From: Candidatus Zixiibacteriota bacterium
GTDB lineage: Bacteria; Zixibacteria; MSB-5A5; GN15; FEB-12
Direction of reading: 5' to 3'
DNA length: 6,892 nucleotides
NCBI GenBank assembly: GCA_023132995.1
Contig: JAGLXI010000228.1
Coordinates: forward strand, 1 to 6,892
The position numbers and the translations under genes were made by a program. Shown here piece by piece: positions 1 to 5,334 of the stretch (within the stretch, counting starts at the first letter, position 1; each line of letters begins with the position of its first letter). The notes below the pieces were generated by a model. It searched no databases, was not told the origin of the DNA, and saw only the letters and a program-made list of their open reading frames with translations.

Positions 1-12
1 ATTAATTGTGAG

Positions 13-114
13 TCAATTCGCAGTCACAGTTGTTATCGTTGAAGATTGCCCGGAAGACACCGAGACTACAATCCCCGCACCCATCAGAAGAACTGCCGAG
101 ATTAGCCTATTCAT
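13..114 (-). CDS. Short secreted peptide or 5' remnant of a secreted protein gene
   Basis: A 33-codon minus-strand reading frame starts with ATG at 114 and ends at TGA (15-13). An AGGAGG ribosome binding site (plus-strand complement at 122-127) lies 7 nt upstream, which is near-ideal. The product begins MNRLISAVLLMGAGIVVSVS and continues into a short Ser/Thr-rich stretch, so it has a charged N-terminus, a hydrophobic core of about 14 residues and a plausible cleavage site after Ser-Ser-Gly near residue 22. Only about 11 residues would remain after cleavage. Either this is a tiny exported peptide, or it is the start of a larger secreted protein broken by a nonsense mutation or frameshift, with the rest lying beyond the left edge. 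The start signal is convincing; the function is unknown. Confidence 0.45.
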   Translation of the reverse strand: MNRLISAVLLMGAGIVVSVSSGQSSTITTVTAN

Positions 115-121
115 ACAATTG

Positions 122-127
122 CCTCCT
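122..127 (-). promoter_or_regulatory. Strong Shine-Dalgarno AGGAGG
   Basis: On the minus strand the sequence reads GGAAGGAGG followed by 7 nt and ATG at 114. It is one of the best ribosome binding sites in the window and the main reason to take the short frame at 13-114 seriously. Confidence 0.55.
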
Positions 128-328
128 TCCCTTACCGCCAAGAACGCAGACAACAAGTAATCAGTCAAGCAGACAATTCATAAGCAGGGGGCTTGGCTGT
201 GTTCTGATTCTGGAGGATTGCCGCAGGACGCCTGAGAATCCCCGTTGCAGGTCAGTAGCCCTCCAGTCAGGATTTGTGAAGCCCGGTGCATATCGACTTC
301 GAGTATAAGTTGAGCGGGGCGCACCATG

Positions 329-342
329 TTGTTGCACAACAA
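329..342. repeat. Inverted repeat TTGTTG-CA-CAACAA, possible operator
   Basis: Perfect 6-bp arms separated by 2 nt lie in the gene-poor stretch upstream of the RNase H-like gene. The symmetry and position suit a binding site for a dimeric regulator, but there is only one copy and no clear promoter around it. A TATAAG at 304-309 could be a -10 element but lacks a -35 at the right distance. The rest of 115-393 shows nothing I can assign. Confidence 0.25.
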
Positions 343-393
343 TAACTAACGATATCGCCCCGATTGGGCACGGGCGTTGCCCTACCTGCGGGA

Positions 394-774
394 ATGGAGT
401 GCTACTTCGGATCCTACGAACTGCCGGAACCCAACGCCCTGGCCAAGTCGGCTGTGGTCACTTTCCGTATCCCTAAAGTCGGGATCAGTTTCAAGGCCCC
501 CTTTGATGGAGCCGACGCCGACCACTGTGATCTCGCCTCCCTGTTGGCACTGCTTGAGTTCATTGACGGTAACCAGAAGTACTTCTCCAACCACACCTAT
601 CTTATCTACGGCAACAACCTGAAAGTGGTCAATCTCGTGAACCGGCGCGAGACGCCCCCCGGCAGGTTCGCCCACCTGCTGGAGAAGACCCAGACCTATC
701 GCGAGAAGTACCGTTTTTCTCTTGAGTGGATACCCACCAACGACAATCCGGTTTTTGATACGCTTTTTGATTGA
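394..774 (+). CDS. RNase H-fold (RVT_3-like) protein, probably catalytically inactive
   Basis: The 126-residue product has the length and layout of one complete RNase H domain. The first strand with its turn (CYFGS, residues 3-7) sits where RNase HI has the DGS motif. A helix (DLASLLALLEFI, 46-57) matches the helix that normally carries AE. LIYGNNLKVVNLVN (70-83) matches the IYxDSxxVVxxVN strand-helix, and LLEKTQTYREKY...SLEWIPTNDNPVFD (95-122) matches the last helix, strand and acid. By this alignment the catalytic acids become F5, S49 and N74; only D122 remains. The domain is therefore probably a non-catalytic nucleic-acid-binding or structural version. The assignment is by eye and distant. 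ATG394 was chosen because strand 1 begins there. A TTG at 364 would add ten residues; neither start has a good ribosome binding site. holA starts 33 nt downstream. Confidence 0.7.
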   Translation: MECYFGSYELPEPNALAKSAVVTFRIPKVGISFKAPFDGADADHCDLASLLALLEFIDGNQKYFSNHTYLIYGNNLKVVNLVNRRETPPGRFAHLLEKTQTYREKYRFSLEWIPTNDNPVFDTLFD

Positions 775-807
775 CGGTCCCCAAAGGCGGACTGTATCAT
801 TGGCCTT

Positions 808-1797
808 ATGGCCACTCCCGGAAAGCTCCTGACGGAGATAAAAGCAGGCAGGTTCAAACCGGCTTACTATTTCTTTGGTGTTGAGGACTACCGGATCACC
901 GAGGCGGAAAAGTTCCTGGCCCGGCAGTTTCTTCCAGACCTCCAGTTGCAGACCAACTACCGCCGGATAGGCGGCAAGAAAACCTCCGCCGCCGACCTGA
1001 TCGCAGAGCTGGCCACTCTTCCCCTCCTGGGGGAACGCCGGGTGGTAGCTGTCTCCGACTTCCAGAGCTACAAGCCCAACGAACTGAAACAGATATTGAA
1101 AATGCTCTCTCCTCCCGATCCCGGCAGGCTGGTGATTTTCACTTCGCCGTCGTCGAAAACGCCCCGAAAAGACTCCAAATTCATGGCGCTGATGGCCAAG
1201 GCCACGGTAACCGTGGAATTCAAAAAGCTTCGGGGCGCCGAAACGGCCGCTCAGATCTCGGCCAAGTTCAAAACCGAGGGTCTTACCATCGAAGCCGACG
1301 CGCGCGCACTTCTGACCGAACTCGTCTCCGGCAACCGGGGCGGCCTCGACACCGAAGTCGCCAAGTTGATCAATTACAAAACCGAGGGGGGCTCTGTTAC
1401 AGTGGAGGATGTCCGAGCCGTGTCGGCTGGGTACGAAGCGTACGACATCTTTGAGTTGGCTGACGGAATTATCGAAGGTCGGCCGCGGACGGTGCTGAAG
1501 ATGATCAAAACGCTGCTTGCCGGCGGCCATAGCCCGGTATTCATAGCCACCCTGCTCCAGCAGCATTTCACCTGCCTGTACCTCGTCAAGCACGGTAAAA
1601 AACCGCTGGGCAACCGCGCTTTCCTGATTCCCAAGTTCCGCAGGCAGGCTGCAGGCTACGACTCCCACCGCCTTGAGCAGATCATCATCGAAATCGCCCG
1701 AACCGACTCCGAATTCCGGCGTGGCAGATTGAAACCGGAGACAGCGCTCGATATGCTGGCCATGAATCTTGCACACGAAAAGCAGTCCGGTGGTTAG
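808..1797 (+). CDS. holA: DNA polymerase III subunit delta (clamp loader)
   Basis: Delta opens the beta sliding clamp within the clamp-loader complex and acts in the cytoplasm at the replication fork. The 329-residue length is normal for HolA (about 330-345). A degenerate AAA+-like N-terminal domain spans about 15-140 (KPAYYFFGVEDYRITEAEK near the start, LPLLGERRVVAVSDF at 71-85, RLVIFTS at 107-113). A helical domain II spans about 141-210 with the typical LDTEVAKLINY (180-190). The C-terminal collar domain spans about 211-325, with AYDIFELADGIIEG (211-224), LLAGGHSPVFIATLLQQHF (236-254) and the closing SEFRRGRLKPETALDMLAMN (301-320). No Shine-Dalgarno stands at the usual distance from ATG808; AAAGGCGG at 783-790 is about 17 nt away. 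The gene probably shares a transcript with the preceding RNase H-like gene. Confidence 0.93.
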   Translation: MATPGKLLTEIKAGRFKPAYYFFGVEDYRITEAEKFLARQFLPDLQLQTNYRRIGGKKTSAADLIAELATLPLLGERRVVAVSDFQSYKPNELKQILKMLSPPDPGRLVIFTSPSSKTPRKDSKFMALMAKATVTVEFKKLRGAETAAQISAKFKTEGLTIEADARALLTELVSGNRGGLDTEVAKLINYKTEGGSVTVEDVRAVSAGYEAYDIFELADGIIEGRPRTVLKMIKTLLAGGHSPVFIATLLQQHFTCLYLVKHGKKPLGNRAFLIPKFRRQAAGYDSHRLEQIIIEIARTDSEFRRGRLKPETALDMLAMNLAHEKQSGG

Positions 1798-1806
1798 AAG
1801 CGGGTC

Positions 1807-1820
1807 GGGCATCCGTGCCC
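1807..1820 (+). repeat. GC-rich hairpin GGGCA-TCCG-TGCCC after holA
   Basis: A 5-bp GC-rich stem with a 4-nt loop begins 10 nt after the holA stop, inside the 54-nt spacer before the sigma factor gene. A second small hairpin may follow (GGG at 1823-1825 pairing with CCC at 1832-1834). There is no T-tract, so a classical intrinsic terminator is unlikely. It could attenuate read-through or set the mRNA 5' end of the sigma gene. Confidence 0.35.
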
Positions 1821-1851
1821 AGGGGTCGACTCCCGGCGACGGAAAAGACAG

Positions 1852-2454
1852 ATGGGCAAGAGAATCCGGGAAGAAAAACAAGCTCTGTCGGTAAATCAGA
1901 GTGAGGTGAATTCGGCCGAGCAGAGACTGGTCGAAGCGGCTCAGAACGGCGATAAGAAGGCATTCGGCCGGTTGATCCGTCGACACCAGAAGATGCTGTT
2001 CCGGTTCGTGTATGGTCTGCTCGGCTCCTTTGACGCAACTGAGGACATCGTGCAGGAAGCCTTTGTCAAAGCCTATGGAGCGCTGGGATCGTTCCGCACC
2101 GACAGCGCCTTTTACCCCTGGCTTTCCACCATCGCCAGGAACTCAGCCTACAACCATATCAGCCGGGAAGAACGTAAGGAATCGCTTGACCGTCTGCAGG
2201 AGAAGGGGTACGACCCTCAGGCCACAGAGTTGGGGCCGTTGGAGAGGCTGCTTGACGATGAAGCGCAAGTGCGATTTATGAAAGCCGTAAAGGCTTTGCC
2301 CGCCAGGTACCGCTCGGTGTTTGTCCTGCGCCACTTTGAGCAGATGGATTACGGCCGGATCGCAGACTATCTGAAGATACCGCCCGGAACTGTTGACTCG
2401 CGTCTGTACCGGGCCAGGCGAATGCTTGTGGAAAGCCTGAAGGACTTGTTGTAG
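1852..2454 (+). CDS. ECF-type (sigma-70 family) RNA polymerase sigma factor
   Basis: This 200-residue cytoplasmic sigma factor would direct RNA polymerase to alternative promoters. Region 2 spans about 33-104: AFGRLIRRHQKMLFRFVYGL (core binding) then DATEDIVQEAFVKAYGALGSF and YPWLSTIARNSAYNHIS (-10 recognition). Region 4 spans about 138-192: LPARYRSVFVLRHFEQMDYGRIADYLKIPPGTVDSRLYRARRML-type helix-turn-helix, where YGRIADYL (167-174) and GTVDSRLYRARR (179-190) form the -35-binding helices. Regions 1 and 3 are absent, as expected for group 4. GGAAAAG at 1841-1847 serves as a modest ribosome binding site. The zinc-finger anti-sigma gene 38 nt downstream is its likely partner. The N-terminal 20 residues precede the conserved domain and could be shortened if the GTG at 1906 were used. 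Confidence 0.93.
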   Translation: MGKRIREEKQALSVNQSEVNSAEQRLVEAAQNGDKKAFGRLIRRHQKMLFRFVYGLLGSFDATEDIVQEAFVKAYGALGSFRTDSAFYPWLSTIARNSAYNHISREERKESLDRLQEKGYDPQATELGPLERLLDDEAQVRFMKAVKALPARYRSVFVLRHFEQMDYGRIADYLKIPPGTVDSRLYRARRMLVESLKDLL

Positions 2455-2492
2455 ATTGACTATGGCCCGATAGGACGCGGAGAAGAAGGAAC

Positions 2493-3545
2493 ATGGATCA
2501 CTCGTACTATCGAGACAGACTCTCGGCCTACTTCGACGGCGAACTTCCTGCCGGGGAGCAACGGGAGATCAAACTCCACCTGGGCGAGTGCCGGGAATGC
2601 CGGGAACTTCTGGACAAGATGGCCGGACTTGACCGGCTCGTCTCAGAGCACGGAGACCTGCCGGATGACGGCTACTGGGAGCAGTCTGCCAGACGGATCG
2701 AAGCGCAGTTGGACCGCGACCAGGACGAGAGCGTCACCGACACAAGGGAACGAACCACCTGGCAGGGCTTGCGCTGGAAACTGGCTGCTGCAGCGGCGTC
2801 AATCGCCGTGCTGACTTTCATCGCCGTCCACAGAGGCGATATCCTATGGAATGAGAGTCAGGAAACACCGTCCATAACGATACATTCGCCTGGCATCCCA
2901 GCGCTGAAACCAGAGATTCCTGCCGATGTCAGCCCACGCGAGACAAAGAAACAGGAGGGTGTCCAGGTGAGTTCCGGTGGGACTCAGGCAGATGAGCAGC
3001 ACGATGTCGAGTTGTCCCCTCGGCTTCACGCACCGACCGTCAGTGAACCCGCTGATCTGGTCGCTCAGCCTGAGACTGTCGCGATTACTCCTGCCGAGTG
3101 GGTCCCCGATCTCAAGCTCACAGCCAAACCGAAAGCCGCCGCTACTCCCGATATCCCGGCCGTAGAGAATGAGTTGCTGACTGATCATGATTACATCGCC
3201 GGGATGGACCTTCCGGAAAAAGCCGCCACCGCCCATGACCGTGATACTGTCGAACTTGCCCGCTGGCGATATATCCGGGATTCACTTGTCGCCCTTACCG
3301 AGCCTCGGCAACTCCCGAAGGCTGCACGGACCGTAGCCGCGGAAAGCAGGGAAGGTTTGGACAGCACTGAGGTGAATATAACAATGCGTCTGATTGAGGC
3401 ATACTGTCATATCGCTCTGCTCACCGACGACGAGAACGAGTACCATCAGGCAACAGACTTCCTGCAGGAAACCGCTACCGGCAGGACGTCCCTTTCAGAG
3501 CAGGCTAAGGTCTGCCTGAAACAGCTTGAAGGGCGGTTTGAGTAA
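2493..3545 (+). CDS. Membrane anti-sigma factor with N-terminal zf-HC2 zinc finger
   Basis: The 350-residue single-pass membrane protein likely sequesters the sigma factor encoded just upstream. The cytoplasmic N-terminus carries the zinc-finger anti-sigma signature H29-x3-C33-x2-C36 within SAYFDGELPAGE...HLGECRECRELL (11-40). A hydrophobic segment at about 97-113 (LAAAAASIAVLTFIAV) follows Lys/Arg residues, giving an N-in topology. The outside part has a Pro/Glu/Ser-rich low-complexity linker (about 121-225) and a helical region (about 250-350; WRYIRDSLVAL, RLIEAYCHIALLTDDENEYHQA, QAKVCLKQLEG) that resembles TPR-like helices but was not identified. AAGAAGGA at 2483-2490 supports ATG2493, though spacing is tight. 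The extracytoplasmic domain probably senses the signal or receives a protease; no cognate protease gene is present. Zinc-finger and anti-sigma assignments are firm; the C-terminal fold is a guess. Confidence 0.85.
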   Translation: MDHSYYRDRLSAYFDGELPAGEQREIKLHLGECRECRELLDKMAGLDRLVSEHGDLPDDGYWEQSARRIEAQLDRDQDESVTDTRERTTWQGLRWKLAAAAASIAVLTFIAVHRGDILWNESQETPSITIHSPGIPALKPEIPADVSPRETKKQEGVQVSSGGTQADEQHDVELSPRLHAPTVSEPADLVAQPETVAITPAEWVPDLKLTAKPKAAATPDIPAVENELLTDHDYIAGMDLPEKAATAHDRDTVELARWRYIRDSLVALTEPRQLPKAARTVAAESREGLDSTEVNITMRLIEAYCHIALLTDDENEYHQATDFLQETATGRTSLSEQAKVCLKQLEGRFE

Positions 3546-3555
3546 TGTCTTCCGC

Positions 3556-3579
3556 TGTGAAATCACATAACTTTTCACA
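3556..3579. repeat. Inverted repeat TGTGAAA-N10-TTTCACA
   Basis: Perfect 7-bp arms (3556-3562 and 3573-3579) flank 10 nt in the 91-nt spacer between the anti-sigma and PspC genes. Within it, TGTGAAATCACA (3556-3567) forms a second, tighter symmetry. Its place, 11 nt after one stop and about 58 nt before the next start, suits either an operator for a dimeric regulator or the stem of a weak terminator. No T-run follows, so I favour a regulatory site. The half-site resembles TGTGA of CRP/FNR-type sites, but the spacing is not the canonical 6 nt. Confidence 0.4.
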
Positions 3580-3624
3580 TGGTTGTCCGTATATCAAAAA
3601 CAGGACAGAGATATCGTCTGATTT

Positions 3625-3630
3625 GGAGGA
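3625..3630 (+). promoter_or_regulatory. Shine-Dalgarno GGAGGA deciding a GTG start
   Basis: GGAGGA ends 6 nt before GTG3637. This fixes GTG as the start of the PspC-domain gene, and the conserved domain begins four residues later. Confidence 0.8.
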
Positions 3631-3636
3631 TAGCTT

Positions 3637-4104
3637 GTGAGTAAGCAGATTTTTCGCTCGGAGACAAACAAAGTCATCGGGGGGGTGTGCGGCGGCTTGG
3701 GCGAGTATTTTGACGTCGACCCGGTTCTGGTCAGAGTGGTTGCGGTACTGTTGGCCCTGTCGACCGGTGTGGCGGTGGTCGGCTACATAGTCGCCTGGAT
3801 TATCGTGCCCAAGAGACCGTTTGAGATGGAACCCGGCCAAACGCAACCCCGAGACACTTCCTGGCACAAGTATCTGCCCGGACTGATCCTGATGGGTATC
3901 GGGATTATTCTGCTCATCCGGGAAAACTGGTACTGGTTTGACTGGGGGGAGTTCTGGCCGATAGTGCTGATCCTGGTCGGACTGGCGCTGATATTCGGTC
4001 GCGGGCGACGCCGGGAGGCCACGACCGGCAACGCCGAATCCGATCGGCCGATGCACGCGAACGGTCAGAATCTCGGGCCGCAGAACGGGGGGCCGATCCT
4101 ATGA
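3637..4104 (+). CDS. PspC-domain membrane protein with LiaI/LiaF-like (DUF5668-type) C-terminal part
   Basis: The 155-residue product opens with a textbook PspC domain (about 4-60): FRSETNKVIGGVCGGLGEYF, then DVDPVLVRVVAVLLAL and the membrane stretch ending VGYIVAWIIVPKRP. In known systems PspC senses or transduces inner-membrane stress. A second hydrophobic pair follows: LPGLILMGIGIILLI (80-94) and FWPIVLILVGLALIF (106-120), separated by an aromatic turn. This is the arrangement of the LiaI/LiaF-like transmembrane region, and it ends in a basic GRGRRRE anchor. The last 30 residues are polar and Gly/Asn-rich. The GTG start follows GGAGGA by 6 nt. Its stop overlaps the next ATG (ATGA at 4101-4104), so the two proteins are probably translationally coupled and work together. 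Co-regulation by the upstream ECF sigma factor is inferred from position. Confidence 0.9.
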   Translation: MSKQIFRSETNKVIGGVCGGLGEYFDVDPVLVRVVAVLLALSTGVAVVGYIVAWIIVPKRPFEMEPGQTQPRDTSWHKYLPGLILMGIGIILLIRENWYWFDWGEFWPIVLILVGLALIFGRGRRREATTGNAESDRPMHANGQNLGPQNGGPIL

Positions 4105-5003
4105 CACCGGCGCGACTTCGATGGGGCATGCTGATGGTCACCTTCGGACTGTTGTTGCTCCTGAGGAACCTGGGCACTCTCAGCGACGATTTCTGGGTGG
4201 ATCTGCTGATATATTTCCCCATAGTGCTGATCCTAATTGGTATTGAGAAGATCTTTACCAAATCCCGGCTTCAGTTTATATCGTATTTCACGTCGTTTCT
4301 ACTGCTCGTCGGTGGGATCGGCATCGCTTTCTACAGTAGTTGGAACGACCATGAAGGGAGTTTCTTCTCCCAGACCAGCCACCGGGTTGATTTCGACCCT
4401 GAAGTGAAGAAGCTCTCGGCCGTCCTGAAGCTCGGCGAGACTGACCTGACCATTCGTGACAGCGGGGATGATCTCGTGTTCGGGCGGTTTGACCGTTTCA
4501 CTCAGAAGCCCCGGATATCCTACTCTGTCGAGCAGCAGGAGGCGAAATTAGTATACACTGCTCGCCGCGGCGGGCGCCTCGGAGGCGCGATCACGATCAA
4601 CACCGGTGAAGACCAGGACTGGTATATTCAGTTCTCCGACCTTGTGCCGCTCGATCTCGAATGCTATGGCGAGGATTCCGATATTCATCTGAACCTGTCC
4701 ACGACACCGCTGAGACGGCTGAAACTGAACGCCGATGACGCCCACATATATCTCAAGTTGGGTGAGATGGAACCGGAGGTTACGGTTGTCGTCGTGGGCG
4801 GCCAATCCGATCTCAAGTTGCGGATGCCGGAAAGCGTCGGGCTTCGCATGAGTGATAACGACTACCGTTCGTACCTGACCAAGGTCGGCCTGATAGAGAC
4901 TGAGGACGGCATCTTTGTCACTGAGGGCATAGACACCCTGATCACAACGGTTGAACTGGATCTGGACGAGCACTTGTCTTCCTTTTCCGTGGACTGCTTT
5001 TAG
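4101..5003 (+). CDS. LiaF-like membrane protein with C-terminal beta-solenoid (toastrack-type) domain
   Basis: The 300-residue product has three hydrophobic segments, about 8-24, 34-51 and 58-79. The first two (GMLMVTFGLLLLLRNLG; YFPIVLILIGIEKIF) match the LiaI/LiaF-like membrane pair of the preceding gene. Residues about 95-300 form a soluble domain of short beta-strands ending in small turns, for example LSAVLKLGETDLTIRD (105-120), DLECYGEDSDIHLNL, LKLNADDAHIYLKLG, VVVVGGQSDLKLRMP and TVELDLDEHLSSFSV. This pattern is what LiaF C-terminal/DUF4097 toastrack domains show. In Bacillus, LiaF restrains the LiaRS two-component system; here no LiaRS is nearby, and the neighbouring anti-sigma circuit may play that role (inference). 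ATG4101 overlaps the previous stop by 4 nt. TAG at 5001-5003 ends the plus-strand gene run. Confidence 0.8.
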   Translation: MTPARLRWGMLMVTFGLLLLLRNLGTLSDDFWVDLLIYFPIVLILIGIEKIFTKSRLQFISYFTSFLLLVGGIGIAFYSSWNDHEGSFFSQTSHRVDFDPEVKKLSAVLKLGETDLTIRDSGDDLVFGRFDRFTQKPRISYSVEQQEAKLVYTARRGGRLGGAITINTGEDQDWYIQFSDLVPLDLECYGEDSDIHLNLSTTPLRRLKLNADDAHIYLKLGEMEPEVTVVVVGGQSDLKLRMPESVGLRMSDNDYRSYLTKVGLIETEDGIFVTEGIDTLITTVELDLDEHLSSFSVDCF

Positions 5004-5029
5004 CAGGCTGCTCCAAAACTCGGAACAGA

Positions 5030-5054
5030 ATGCAAGCCAGCAACTGGCATCCAT
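5030..5054. terminator. Weak hairpin between convergent genes, possible bidirectional terminator
   Basis: GCCAG-CAA-CTGGC (5036-5048) is a perfect 5-bp stem with a 3-nt loop, and flanking ATG/CAT triplets (5030-5032, 5052-5054) could extend it across a small internal loop. It lies 32 nt after the LiaF-like stop and between convergent genes, where terminators are expected. There is no clean T-run on either side, so the call is tentative. Confidence 0.25.
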
Positions 5055-5124
5055 TACAGTTCATCTCTGAGCGCACCCCTCCGTCATCTCTAAGAAAGAC
5101 AAGTCCAAAGTACCATAGCCGCTA

Positions 5125-5334
5125 CGATTCATCCTCGGTCTGGTTGTGGTCGTCCTATGTTCCGGTATTGGCGCTGTCGCAGGCAAGACGCCGGTTAGAC
5201 CGTCGGATTTAGAAACCGGGCGAGCTGTCATTCTTCTCAAGCCCGGACTGGTCGGGGCGTTTGGGCGCCGGATCACAGCAGGGAGCCGGTCCATAGCCGT
5301 GGATGTACCCGGCGAGAAGGATGATGTCGTTTAA
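5125..5334 (+). pseudogene. Possible remnant of a plus-strand exported protein (signal-peptide-like)
   Basis: In one plus frame the sequence encodes RFILGLVVVVLCSGIGAVAG, followed by KTPVRPSDLETG and then some 40 further codons to a TAA at 5332-5334. The first part has the charged start, hydrophobic core and small-residue end of a signal peptide, including an L-C-S-G that resembles a lipobox. But an in-frame TAG lies at 5116-5118, the only start codon (GTG 5146) falls inside the hydrophobic core, and no ribosome binding site is visible. From 5209 on, the frame runs antisense to the end of the dockerin gene. It may be a decayed gene start or chance; no function can be given. Confidence 0.2.

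Noticed and set aside
30..308. Plus-strand 92-codon frame at the left end
   Set aside because: No ribosome binding site, Pro/Arg/Ser-rich composition typical of chance frames, and it is antisense to the well-initiated minus-strand mini-ORF.
326..349. Tiny frame ATG to TAA encoding MLLHNNN, as a leader peptide
   Set aside because: Seven codons, no ribosome binding site, and no attenuator structure that would make it a leader peptide.
382..1986. Minus-strand open frame of 534 codons opposite the RNase H-like gene, holA and the sigma gene
   Set aside because: It lies wholly antisense to genes with recognisable protein families, has low-complexity Arg/Gly/Phe-rich composition and shows no domain or good start. 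It is a codon-bias shadow.
3556..3579. CRP binding site
   Set aside because: TGTGA and TCACA half-sites are present but with 2-nt or 14-nt spacing rather than 6 nt, so I kept only a generic inverted-repeat call.
3505..4056. Minus-strand 183-codon frame opposite the PspC gene
   Set aside because: It is antisense to a clear PspC domain, is rich in Gln/Asp/Pro/His from reversed hydrophobic codons, and has no supported start.
4548..5054. Minus-strand 168-codon frame opposite the LiaF-like gene
   Set aside because: It mirrors the plus-strand beta-strand codons and has no motif or ribosome binding site; treated as a shadow.
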